From positions 1-15,998 of the forward strand of contig CAYTVY010000055.1 in the NCBI GenBank assembly GCA_964441925.1: 15,998 bases of DNA, in the 5' to 3' direction. The notes below the pieces were generated by a model. It was not told the origin of the DNA. It saw only the letters and a list, made by a program, of their open reading frames with translations, and made no database searches. Source of the stretch: Geothermobacter sp964441925 (GTDB lineage: Bacteria; Desulfobacterota; Desulfuromonadia; Desulfuromonadales; Geothermobacteraceae). The position numbers were made by a program, and so were the translations under genes. Positions 7,306 through 14,163 of this stretch are shown here, piece by piece. How positions within the stretch are numbered: the stretch's first letter is position 1; each line of letters begins with the position of its first letter.

Positions 7306-9920
7306 CCGAGCATCTTCTTCAGTTCGGCCAGGGTGTTGAGAGCCTCCAGCGGCGTCAACACGTCGATGTCGATCTCATCGAGCTTCCGGCGCAGCGCCTC
7401 GTCGCCGGGCGCGGCAAACAGGGACAACTGGTCCGTCTGTGGCGCCGGCTCCCTCTGCCCGCGCGACAGACGGGGCACGTCCTCACCGACGAATTCGCCC
7501 GCCTCCAGGTTGTGCAGCACTTCCTTGGCCCGTTCGATCACCGCAGGCGGCAGGCCGGCGAGACGGGCGACCTGGATGCCGTAGGAATGGCTGGCTCCGC
7601 CCTTGACGATGCGCCGCAGAAAAACGATCTGGTCGTTCCATTCCTTGACCGCCACATTGTAGTTCTTCACCCGTTCCCGGGTCAAAGCCAGATCGGTCAG
7701 CTCATGGTAGTGGGTGGCAAAGAGGGTTCGGGCCGCCACCTGCGGGTTGTCGTGCAGGTGTTCGGCGACCGCCCAGGCGATGCTGACACCGTCGAAGGTC
7801 GAGGTGCCACGGCCGATCTCGTCGAGTACGACCAGGCTGCGTGGTGTGGCGTGGTTGAGGATGTTGGCGGTCTCGGTCATTTCGACCATGAAGGTCGACT
7901 GGCCACGCGCCAGATTGTCACTGGCACCGACGCGGGTGAAGATCCGGTCGACCAGGCCGATACGGGCCCGCTTCGCCGGCACGTGGCTGCCGATCTGTGC
8001 CAGCAGGGTGATCAGCGCCACCTGGCGCATGAAAGTCGACTTGCCCGCCATGTTCGGCCCGGTGATGATCAGCAGCTGGTTCTCCCGGCAGTCCAGCCGG
8101 ACATCGTTGGGGACGAAACGCTCGCCGAGATTCATCGCCTCGACGACGGGGTGACGCCCCTCGATGATTTCCAGCACGTCGCTGTCGTCGACCCGGGGAC
8201 AGACGTAGTTGCGCTCGTGGGCCAGGTCGGCCAGCGAACAGAGAACATCGAGCTCGGCCAGGGCGTCGGCGGTCTGCTGAATGCGTCCCGCCTCGGCCAC
8301 CACCTGCCGCCGGATCTGCTGGAACAGCTCGTACTCCAGCTCGACCAGCTTTTCCTCGGCACCGAGTACCTTGTTCTCGTAATCCTTCAGGTCGGCGGTG
8401 ATGAAGCGTTCGGCGTTGGCCAGGGTCTGCTTGCGTTCGTAATCCTCGGGCACCTTGTCGAGATGGCTGCGGGTGACCTCGATAAAATAGCCGAAGACCT
8501 TGTTGAAGCGGATGCGCAGGTTGCCGATGCCGGTACGCTCCCGTTCCCGCTGCTCGAGACCGGCGATCCAGCTCTTGCCTTCGCGGCTGATCAGCCGCAG
8601 TTCGTCGAGCCCTTCGTGGTAACCGTCGCGGATCAGCCCGCCCTCGCGCAGCACGAACGGTGGATCATCGACGATCGACCGACCGATCAGACCGGCCAGG
8701 TCGTCCAGCGGGTCGATGCGCCGGGACAGCTCGGCGAGCAGTTCCGTCTCGAATCCGGCCAGCCGGTCGATCATGGCGGGCAGGCGCAGCAGGGAGTTCT
8801 TCAGGGCCACCAGATCCTTGGCGTTGGCAGTCGCCATCGCGATCTTGGCATTGAGCCGCTCCAGGTCGTAGACCCCATCGAGGGCGGCCCGCAGGTCATT
8901 GCGTTCGAGAGCCCCCTCGACCAGCTCGCCGATCGCCTGCTGGCGGCTACGGATGCGCTCGATGTCGAGCAGCGGCTGGCTGATCCATTTCTTCAGCTTG
9001 CGGCCACCCATGGCGGTCATGGTCCGGTCGAGCACCCCGAGCAGCGACCCGCGGCGCCGGCCGTCATAGAGGGTGGCGGTCAGTTCGAGATTGCGCCGGG
9101 TCGCCTCGTCGAGCAGCATGTACTCGTGGGGCTGGTACGTGGTGAGCCGCTCGATGTGCGGCAGGTGCTCCTTCTGGGTCTCCTTCAGCACGTGGAGCAC
9201 GGCGCCGGCGGCGGCCACCGCTCCGGGCAGGTGGGCACAGCCGAAGGACTCGAGGCTGCCGACGGCAAAGAAGGACTGCAATTCCTCCCGCGCCCGGCCA
9301 CCATCGAACACCCACTCCGGCAAACGGGTCAGCATGCAGCCGGCCAGCAGGTCGGCGAGCGCTTTCTGCAGCGTGTCCCCCCAGCCCTCCTCCATCAGGA
9401 CGACCTCGCGCGGCTGCAGGGAGGCCAGCTCGCTGCGCAGTCCGGCGACATCGGCCAGCTCGGTGGCACGAAACTCGCCGGTGGTGATGTCGATCACCGC
9501 CAGTCCCCAGCCGTCACCGGTTCCGGGAGCGATGGCGCAGAGGAAGTTGTTCTCGTTCGGTGTCAGACTGTCGGTGTCGACCACCAGCCCGGGAGAGATC
9601 ACCCGCACCACCTCGCGCCGGACGATCCCCCTGGCGTTTTTCGGATCCTCGACCTGTTCACAGATGGCGACCTTGTAGCCTGCTGCGACCAGCTTGTTGA
9701 TGTAGGGCTGACAACTGTGATAGGGCACCCCGCACAGGGGGATCTCGTCGTCGGCTCCCTTGTTGCGGGAGGTCAGGGTGATGTCGAGAACGCGGGAGGC
9801 GATGACCGCATCCTCCATGAACATTTCGTAGAAATCGCCAAGGCGGAAAAAGAGAATGGCGTCCGGGTACCCGCTCTTGATCTCCAGGTACTGACGCATC
9901 ATCGGTGTTTGTTGCGACAT
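7302..9920 (-). CDS. mutS: DNA mismatch repair protein MutS
   Basis: An 872-aa ABC-family ATPase that recognises mispaired bases and recruits MutL. The N-terminal mismatch-binding domain has the diagnostic Gly-Asp-Phe30-Tyr-Glu32 motif, where the Phe stacks on the mismatch. Connector, core and clamp regions follow, then the ATPase: Walker A at 621-629 (Gly-Pro-Asn-Met-Ala-Gly-Lys-Ser-Thr), the signature Ser-Thr-Phe-Met-Val-Glu-Met near 675, and Walker B at 696-701. Gln-Leu-Ser-Leu-Phe at 831-835 is a good sliding-clamp (DnaN) binding motif. Length is normal for MutS1. The frame is open upstream to 10055, but family alignment (Thr-Pro-Met-Met-x-Gln-Tyr near the start) fixes the ATG at 9920. 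No clear Shine-Dalgarno precedes it. It is the first gene of the five-gene operon, with a promoter candidate at 9975-10003. Confidence 0.96.
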   Translation of the reverse strand: MSQQTPMMRQYLEIKSGYPDAILFFRLGDFYEMFMEDAVIASRVLDITLTSRNKGADDEIPLCGVPYHSCQPYINKLVAAGYKVAICEQVEDPKNARGIVRREVVRVISPGLVVDTDSLTPNENNFLCAIAPGTGDGWGLAVIDITTGEFRATELADVAGLRSELASLQPREVVLMEEGWGDTLQKALADLLAGCMLTRLPEWVFDGGRAREELQSFFAVGSLESFGCAHLPGAVAAAGAVLHVLKETQKEHLPHIERLTTYQPHEYMLLDEATRRNLELTATLYDGRRRGSLLGVLDRTMTAMGGRKLKKWISQPLLDIERIRSRQQAIGELVEGALERNDLRAALDGVYDLERLNAKIAMATANAKDLVALKNSLLRLPAMIDRLAGFETELLAELSRRIDPLDDLAGLIGRSIVDDPPFVLREGGLIRDGYHEGLDELRLISREGKSWIAGLEQRERERTGIGNLRIRFNKVFGYFIEVTRSHLDKVPEDYERKQTLANAERFITADLKDYENKVLGAEEKLVELEYELFQQIRRQVVAEAGRIQQTADALAELDVLCSLADLAHERNYVCPRVDDSDVLEIIEGRHPVVEAMNLGERFVPNDVRLDCRENQLLIITGPNMAGKSTFMRQVALITLLAQIGSHVPAKRARIGLVDRIFTRVGASDNLARGQSTFMVEMTETANILNHATPRSLVVLDEIGRGTSTFDGVSIAWAVAEHLHDNPQVAARTLFATHYHELTDLALTRERVKNYNVAVKEWNDQIVFLRRIVKGGASHSYGIQVARLAGLPPAVIERAKEVLHNLEAGEFVGEDVPRLSRGQREPAPQTDQLSLFAAPGDEALRRKLDEIDIDVLTPLEALNTLAELKKMLG

Positions 9921-9974
9921 GGATTCAGACTGCAATGGGCAAAGGGTTGACCTGATGTGCGCGAAAATCACGCC

Positions 9975-10003
9975 ATGGTAACAGAGCATGACCGAGACTG
10001 CAA
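9975..10003 (-). promoter_or_regulatory. candidate mutS operon promoter
   Basis: On the minus strand, TTGCAG (plus 9998-10003) and TACCAT (plus 9975-9980) are 17 nt apart, with a TGT directly before the -10 that makes an extended -10 element. Each hexamer matches sigma-70 at 4 of 6 positions. Transcription would begin near 9968, giving a leader of about 48 nt before the mutS ATG. A 9-nt direct repeat (AGACTGCAA on the plus strand, 9927-9935 and 9995-10003) covers the -35 and recurs in the leader. Confidence 0.45.
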
Positions 10004-10035
10004 ACGGCCGCCGGCCATCCCGGACCGCCTGCTTC

Positions 10036-10064
10036 TTGACCCCTGGCCGGGGCAATGTTATGTA
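10036..10064 (+). promoter_or_regulatory. candidate promoter for the unknown gene/CDF pair
   Basis: TTGACC (10036-10041) and TATGTA (10059-10064) are 17 nt apart, with TGT immediately before the -10 (extended -10). The -35 is 5/6 of consensus and the -10 is weak. Transcription would start near 10071, leaving a leader of about 75 nt that contains a 9-bp inverted repeat. It is divergent from the mutS promoter, with about 33 bp between the two -35 elements. Confidence 0.45.
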
Positions 10065-10074
10065 AGTCCGGCCA
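10044..10074. repeat. inverted repeat flanking the -10 element
   Basis: TGGCCGG (10044-10050) and CCGGCCA (10068-10074) are perfect 7-bp inverted arms separated by 17 nt. The arms bracket the predicted -10 of the plus-strand gene, which is where a dimeric repressor or metal sensor would bind. The arms alternatively could pair in single-stranded nucleic acid. Function is inferred from position only. Confidence 0.4.
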
Positions 10075-10079
10075 CGGGT

Positions 10080-10119
10080 CCGAACCGGTACGAATCCATC
10101 GTCTGACAGTCCGGTTCGG
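10080..10119 (+). repeat. 9-bp perfect inverted repeat in the leader of the unknown gene
   Basis: CCGAACCGG (10080-10088) and CCGGTTCGG (10111-10119) are perfect complements with a 22-nt loop. It lies after the predicted transcription start and ends about 10 nt before the GGGGGAAGAAG ribosome site, so in mRNA it could form a stable hairpin next to the start, or as DNA it could be an operator. No T-tract follows, so it is not an intrinsic terminator. I do not recognise a known riboswitch fold. Confidence 0.5.
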
Positions 10120-10144
10120 CAAAGCGACGGGGGAAGAAGATTTC

Positions 10145-10648
10145 ATGCAGCCAGACAATACGGACGACCTTTTTGCACCTGCGGCATTCGAGATCGACAG
10201 TCTCGAGGACGAAATCAGGACCGACCGGCTGGTCGGTGAACTGCTGCGGCGTTTCTGCCGGGAGCTGATCGAACACCAGGGCGAGGATCCGGCGACCGCC
10301 GGCGGCATGGCCCGCGGCGCCGACCTTTTCTTGCGCGATTTCATTATCGGCGACCGGCGGGAGAACATCTTTCGCATCACGCCGCAGCGGGTCCGGCAGT
10401 TTGCCGGCAACTGGTACATCATCAAGACCCTGGAACCGAACATGGCCGAGCTCGGCGATATCCTCGAAGGGGTGGCCGCCTTCTACGCCTGGCTGCAGGA
10501 ACACGGCCGTTATCCTGCCGATCAGAGCGAGCAGATCCTGCGTCACTGCACCGATCTCGACTACTACCGGCAGCGGATCGACCGGTTCTGGCAGCTCGAG
10601 GACGACGGCTACCAGAGCTGGAACCGCGCCTGTCCCATCGAGCCCTGA
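10145..10648 (+). CDS. conserved-looking hypothetical protein, helical, coupled to CDF exporter
   Basis: A 167-aa protein I do not recognise. It has no signal peptide, membrane segment or metal-binding Cys/His cluster (only Cys38, Cys135 and Cys163), so it should be cytosolic. Composition is charged and mostly helical: an acidic N-terminus (residues 1-25), a helix around 27-45, a central segment with Phe-Leu-Arg-Asp-Phe-Ile and Gln-Phe-Ala-Gly-Asn-Trp-Tyr-Ile-Ile (62-95), then a helix rich in Glu and Tyr (100-150). Several Trp/Tyr residues suggest a folded domain. The ATG at 10145 is chosen over in-frame upstream starts because GGGGGAAGAAG (10130-10140) sits just before it. Its stop overlaps the CDF start (TGATG), so the two are co-translated and perhaps functionally linked. 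Base composition is like its neighbours. Function unknown. Confidence 0.8.
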   Translation: MQPDNTDDLFAPAAFEIDSLEDEIRTDRLVGELLRRFCRELIEHQGEDPATAGGMARGADLFLRDFIIGDRRENIFRITPQRVRQFAGNWYIIKTLEPNMAELGDILEGVAAFYAWLQEHGRYPADQSEQILRHCTDLDYYRQRIDRFWQLEDDGYQSWNRACPIEP

Positions 10649-11595
10649 TGAGCCCCGCCCGCCGGAAAGTCCGCGCCGCCCGCCTGGCCGTCCTGACCGC
10701 CTGCTGCCTGGCCGTCGCCAAGCTGGCCACCGGCCTGTTCACCGGTTCCCTGGCCGTGCTGGCCTCGGCTCTCGATTCCGGCCTCGACATCATCATGAGC
10801 GGCATCAACTACTTCGCCATCCACCACGCCTCCCAGCCCGCCGACGAGAGCCACCCTTTCGGCCACGGCAAGTTCGAAACCGCCGCCACCCTGATCCAGT
10901 CCTCGGTCATCGCCGGCACCGGCCTGCTGATCGGCTACGAATCGGTCCGCCGACTGCTCAACGGCGTCGAGCTGGCCCGGCTGGAGAGCGGCATGGTCGT
11001 CCTGCTGGTGAGTGCCGCCGTTTCGGTCGCCATCAGCCGCCACCTGCGGCGGGTCGGTGTCGAATGCGACTCGGCGGCGCTGAAGGCCGACAGCCTGCAT
11101 TTCTCCATGGACGTCTACACCAACCTGGCGCTGCTGCTCGGCCTGATCCTGGTCACCGCTTTCAACGCCCCCTGGATCGATCCGCTGCTGTCGCTGCTGG
11201 CGGCGTTCTACATTCTTTATGAAGCGGTCAAACTGCTGCGCCACGGCATGCGTGACATGCTGGATGAAGAACTTCCGCCACCTGTGCGTGACGAAATCCG
11301 GCGACTGATCGAAAAACACCAGGGAGTGATGGCCAGCTACCACAACCTGCGCACCCGTCGTGCCGGTTCGCAGAAGATGATGGACTTTCACCTCACCGTC
11401 TGTCGGCATCTGACCATCGAAGAGGCCCATGCCATAGCCGATCTGCTGGAGGAACGCATTCGCAGCGAAATCGCCGGGGCCGACGTCACCATTCACATCG
11501 AGCCCTGTTCGGTCGACCGCTGCCCGGGCGACGACGCCTGCCGCGAAGATCGCATGCGGCTGAAGGTCGACAACGGGGACTGCCGGGACTCCTGA
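10648..11595 (+). CDS. Cation diffusion facilitator family metal/H+ antiporter (YiiP/FieF-like)
   Basis: A 315-aa inner-membrane exporter moving Zn2+, or possibly Fe2+, Cd2+ or Mn2+, out of the cytosol in exchange for protons. Six membrane helices fit residues about 12-35, 38-60, 80-100, 114-133, 153-173 and 176-195. The transport site is the DD-HD type: Asp43 and Asp47 (Leu-Asp-x-x-Leu-Asp) with His151 and Asp155 (His-Phe-Ser-Met-Asp), as in zinc-type YiiP. His69 and His73 (His-Pro-Phe-Gly-His-Gly-Lys) match the second site. The cytosolic C-terminal domain keeps His232, His248 and His283 at the dimer-interface zinc positions. A tail after residue 285 has four Cys (287, 292, 298, 311), which may add a metal site. 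The start overlaps the upstream stop as TGATG. The gene converges on the receptor gene across a hairpin terminator. Zinc preference is inferred from the DD-HD pattern. Confidence 0.92.
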   Translation: MSPARRKVRAARLAVLTACCLAVAKLATGLFTGSLAVLASALDSGLDIIMSGINYFAIHHASQPADESHPFGHGKFETAATLIQSSVIAGTGLLIGYESVRRLLNGVELARLESGMVVLLVSAAVSVAISRHLRRVGVECDSAALKADSLHFSMDVYTNLALLLGLILVTAFNAPWIDPLLSLLAAFYILYEAVKLLRHGMRDMLDEELPPPVRDEIRRLIEKHQGVMASYHNLRTRRAGSQKMMDFHLTVCRHLTIEEAHAIADLLEERIRSEIAGADVTIHIEPCSVDRCPGDDACREDRMRLKVDNGDCRDS

Positions 11596-11607
11596 GAACC
11601 GGCCGAC

Positions 11608-11631
11608 AAAAAACGGAGCCATCGGCTCCGT
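11608..11631 (-). terminator. intrinsic terminator of the receptor gene
   Basis: ACGGAGCC (11613-11620) pairs perfectly with GGCTCCGT (11624-11631) around a 3-nt loop. Read on the minus strand the 8-bp stem is followed directly by six T residues (complement of 11613-11608), the classic rho-independent form. On the plus strand the tail is only TCATCTT, so it may act weakly on the convergent CDF transcript as well. Confidence 0.85.
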
Positions 11632-11653
11632 CATCTTCCAGACGTCTTCTCCT

Positions 11654-13651
11654 TCAGGACTTCTGCCCAAGAGACCGTACGAACTCCAGTTTCTCGATGA
11701 CCTCCCGGCTGCCCTGCTGCCGCGAATCGAGCTCCCGGAAAATCCGGCTCGCCATGCGCCCGACCTGTTCGACCGCCGCATCGATATGACGCATGTTGAC
11801 CCGCTGCCTTTCGGTGGCGTCCACCATGTCGTCGGCCATGCTCTTGATCTCTTCAATGGCCTGCACGATGCTGCGGATGCCGTTGGTCTGTTCTTTCGAG
11901 GCATGCGAGATCTGGGCGGCCATTTCGCCAAGGCGGATCACCGAGGCGTTGATCGCTTCGGCGTTTTTGGCGACCTCGTTGGTCGCCTTGCGGATTTCCC
12001 GCGACATACCGGTCGAACTGTCCGCCTGTTCCACCACCCGTTGCAGGGACTGCTCCAGCTCCACACCGGTGGAGATCCCCTTGTCGACCATTCCACGGGT
12101 GGTCTCGATGTTGCGGACCACATCCTCGGTTGCCGTCCTTATTTCTCCGACCAGCCTGGCGATCGCCTCGGTCGACTCCCCGGCTTCCCGGGCCAGAACG
12201 CCGACCTCGTCGGCGACGACGGCAAACGAACTGCCATGTTCTCCCGCCTGAGCGGCAATGATGGCGGCATTCAGCGCCAGCAGGTTGGTTTTCTTGGCGA
12301 TCTCGCCGATCACCGTGGTGATGCCGCCCACCTCTTCGCTGATACCCGCCAGTCGGGCGATATCGCCGGTCGCCGTTTCGACCGCCTGGCGGATACGCTC
12401 CATGGCGATGATGGTCTCCTCGACCCGCCGGACACCGTCCTGTGCCCGCTCCTGGACCCCCTCGGTCATCGTCTGCGATTGCACGGCGTTCTCTTCGACA
12501 CTCTTCAGGGTGGCGGCCATTTCACTGATCGAAGCCACCGAATTGTCGATGAACTCGTGCAGGCTGTTGATGTTTTCCCCGACCTGGGCGATGGTGACGG
12601 AGATCTCTCCGGCGGCGGAGCGTGTCTCCTCGACCGCCTCCCGGACCACCTCGGCACTGCCGGAGATTTCGCGAATGGTGTCGGCATTGCCCTGACTCGC
12701 CTCTTTGAGCTGCCGGTTGATGGCCGCATAGTCCCCACGGTAGCCGAGCAGTTCACCGAAGGTCTGCTCGAGCTCGCCGGTCAGCGAATCGACCGCCTGC
12801 AACAGGTCGATCTTGGTCAGGGTCATGGCGACCTGATCGGCGAACAGGCGCACCGTGTCGACATCGGTATCATCGAGCCGGGCCTTCTTGCGTTTGTTGT
12901 CGACCCCGAACAGGCCAACCACCCGCCCGTGCACCCGTACGGGACAGAGAATGAAGCTGCGCGAGCGGATCGGCTCGTAACAGGAATACTCCTCGGCCAG
13001 ACGATAGTCCTCCGGCATCATGCGCATGTCGTCGATGCGAAACGGCCGCCCCTCGAGAACCGCCTTGTAGATGACACCGAGACGCTCGTCCAGCGGCAGG
13101 CTGAGATCGCCTTCGTAGCCGGTTCCCTGCGAAACAGCCAGTGCGAGATGTTTTCGGTCGGGATCGACCATCCAGATGTTGACACGGTCATAACCGAGGA
13201 TGTTGTGCAGACCATCGGCAGCGAGACGGATCACCTCGTCGACGCTGGCCGACTTCTGGATATGCGTGTTGATGGCGTGAAAATTCTTGAGGTTGCTGTT
13301 CAGGGCATGAAACCTTGCCTCAAATTCGTCGCGCTGGGCCTCCATGGTGGCATTGAGGCTGTCGAGCCGCTGCGCCCGCTCATGCAGCTGCTGCCAGGCC
13401 CGGCCGATGAGATAACCGAACAGGGCAAACACCAGCGCCGTACCCAGCCCCATGTAGGCATAGAGAGCGACCTGCCCCGGAGAACCGGCGACCTCATCGA
13501 CGATCTGTTCGAAAAAGGACAGGGTGGGATCCCGGAAGAAGGCGAGACGCAAGACGAGCCAGCCGACCGGCGCCAGAAAGCCGAGAAAAAAACCGGCCAG
13601 ACAGCAAAGCCAGGCTTTGCCCATGTCAGCGTCGGTGCGCAACCGATCCAT
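11654..13651 (-). CDS. Methyl-accepting chemotaxis-like receptor with cytosolic GAF domain and atypical signalling tip
   Basis: A 665-aa membrane receptor. Two membrane helices (about 13-38 and 63-85) enclose a loop of only about 25 residues, too small for a usual periplasmic ligand domain. A coiled coil (86-130) leads to a GAF domain (about 130-280), so sensing is probably cytosolic. I see no HAMP motif. The MCP signalling coiled coil covers about 345-635, with its tip near 450-487 (Lys-Thr-Asn-Leu-Leu-Ala-Leu-Asn-Ala-Ala). Four usually invariant tip residues differ: Ile465 for Glu, Gln468 for Arg, Ser474 for Arg and Gly484 for Arg. No C-terminal CheR-docking pentapeptide is present. The start is ATG at 13651 with GGGGG about 6 nt upstream; a TTG at 13723 was rejected for lacking a ribosome site. 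It follows exbD by 92 nt and has its own promoter candidate. No che genes are in the window. Confidence 0.9.
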   Translation of the reverse strand: MDRLRTDADMGKAWLCCLAGFFLGFLAPVGWLVLRLAFFRDPTLSFFEQIVDEVAGSPGQVALYAYMGLGTALVFALFGYLIGRAWQQLHERAQRLDSLNATMEAQRDEFEARFHALNSNLKNFHAINTHIQKSASVDEVIRLAADGLHNILGYDRVNIWMVDPDRKHLALAVSQGTGYEGDLSLPLDERLGVIYKAVLEGRPFRIDDMRMMPEDYRLAEEYSCYEPIRSRSFILCPVRVHGRVVGLFGVDNKRKKARLDDTDVDTVRLFADQVAMTLTKIDLLQAVDSLTGELEQTFGELLGYRGDYAAINRQLKEASQGNADTIREISGSAEVVREAVEETRSAAGEISVTIAQVGENINSLHEFIDNSVASISEMAATLKSVEENAVQSQTMTEGVQERAQDGVRRVEETIIAMERIRQAVETATGDIARLAGISEEVGGITTVIGEIAKKTNLLALNAAIIAAQAGEHGSSFAVVADEVGVLAREAGESTEAIARLVGEIRTATEDVVRNIETTRGMVDKGISTGVELEQSLQRVVEQADSSTGMSREIRKATNEVAKNAEAINASVIRLGEMAAQISHASKEQTNGIRSIVQAIEEIKSMADDMVDATERQRVNMRHIDAAVEQVGRMASRIFRELDSRQQGSREVIEKLEFVRSLGQKS

Positions 13652-13678
13652 AGTCGCCCCCGGTGGGAAAAAGAGAGC

Positions 13679-13727
13679 TGTTTCAGAACACGACCGGAAT
13701 TGTTTCAGAAAACGGGACAACAATCAA
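13679..13727 (-). promoter_or_regulatory. candidate receptor promoter with two TTTC-N-GAAA dyads
   Basis: On the minus strand, TTGATT (plus 13722-13727) and AACAAT (plus 13699-13704) lie 17 nt apart, each 4/6 of sigma-70 consensus. TGTTTCAGAA occurs twice on the plus strand (13679-13688 and 13701-13710), 22 bp apart, close to two helical turns. Each copy is near-palindromic around TTTCAGAAA, exact in the second copy. One copy overlaps the -10 and the other lies just downstream, which suits a repressor pair. The receptor may therefore be regulated apart from exbBD. Confidence 0.4.
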
Positions 13728-13743
13728 GTATGCTGGTCGTTTT

Positions 13744-14160
13744 CTACTGCTCGCCCCGCCGCCGGCTCTCGGTGGCGATCGCGATATTGTAGAAACCGGC
13801 CGAGCGGGCGACATCCATCACCTCCACCACCAGCCCGTGCCGAACCTCCTTGTCAGCCATCAGCACGAATGTCGCCTTGCGGTTTTTCGCCACCGATCCG
13901 GCGAGCGCTGTCCGCAACTGCTCGATGTCCGTTCTCTTGCCCCGAAAGAACAGGGTGCCGTCCCGGTCGATAGTGACCTGCACCTCGTCGGGCTTTTTTT
14001 CGGAAACGGTCAGCGACGACTCCGGTAGCTTGATGTCGATGCCGGGAGTTTCGACGAACGTTGTCGAAATCATGAAAAAAATGAGCAAGAGAAAGACGAC
14101 ATCGACCATCGGTGTCAGGTCGACACGCGGCTCTTCCTCACTATGGCGACGGAAGAACAT
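13744..14160 (-). CDS. exbD: ExbD/TolR-family proton-channel subunit
   Basis: A 138-aa inner-membrane protein with a short cytosolic N-terminus, one membrane helix (about 17-38) and a periplasmic domain (about 45-130). The helix starts with Asp14-Leu-Thr-Pro-Met-Val-Asp20, where Asp20 matches the proton-conducting Asp of E. coli ExbD (Asp25). With ExbB it harvests proton motive force for a partner such as TonB or TolA. It starts 3 nt after exbB ends, so the two are clearly one transcription unit. No tonB, tolA, tolB or pal is visible here, so ExbD and TolR roles cannot be told apart by context. The ATG gives the usual charged N-terminus before the conserved helix. Confidence 0.9.
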   Translation of the reverse strand: MFFRRHSEEEPRVDLTPMVDVVFLLLIFFMISTTFVETPGIDIKLPESSLTVSEKKPDEVQVTIDRDGTLFFRGKRTDIEQLRTALAGSVAKNRKATFVLMADKEVRHGLVVEVMDVARSAGFYNIAIATESRRRGEQ

Positions 14161-14163
14161 CGG

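Noticed and set aside
4519..7584. A 1021-codon open frame on the plus strand opposite glnD, the amidase and the end of mutS
   Set aside because: It crosses three well-supported genes on the other strand, has no family features and low-complexity composition (Gln, Asp, Gly, Leu). Long antisense frames are expected in GC-rich coding DNA.
7512..9950. An 812-codon open frame on the plus strand opposite mutS
   Set aside because: It mirrors the codon structure of mutS and lacks any recognisable motif or ribosome site.
9921..10055. N-terminal extension of MutS to 10055
   Set aside because: It would cover the candidate promoters and inverted-repeat region, and family alignment places the start at Met-Ser-Gln-Gln-Thr-Pro (9920).
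10080..10119. The 9-bp inverted repeat as an intrinsic terminator
   Set aside because: No T-tract follows on either strand, and it lies between a promoter candidate and a ribosome site.
13652..13723. Longer receptor start at a TTG (13723)
   Set aside because: There is no ribosome site, and it would read through the paired dyads and promoter candidate; ATG at 13651 has a G-rich site.
11786..13792. A 668-codon open frame on the plus strand opposite the receptor gene
   Set aside because: It is the antisense shadow of the MCP coiled coil; composition is repetitive His/Asp/Gly/Leu with no domain, and it runs past the receptor start into exbD.
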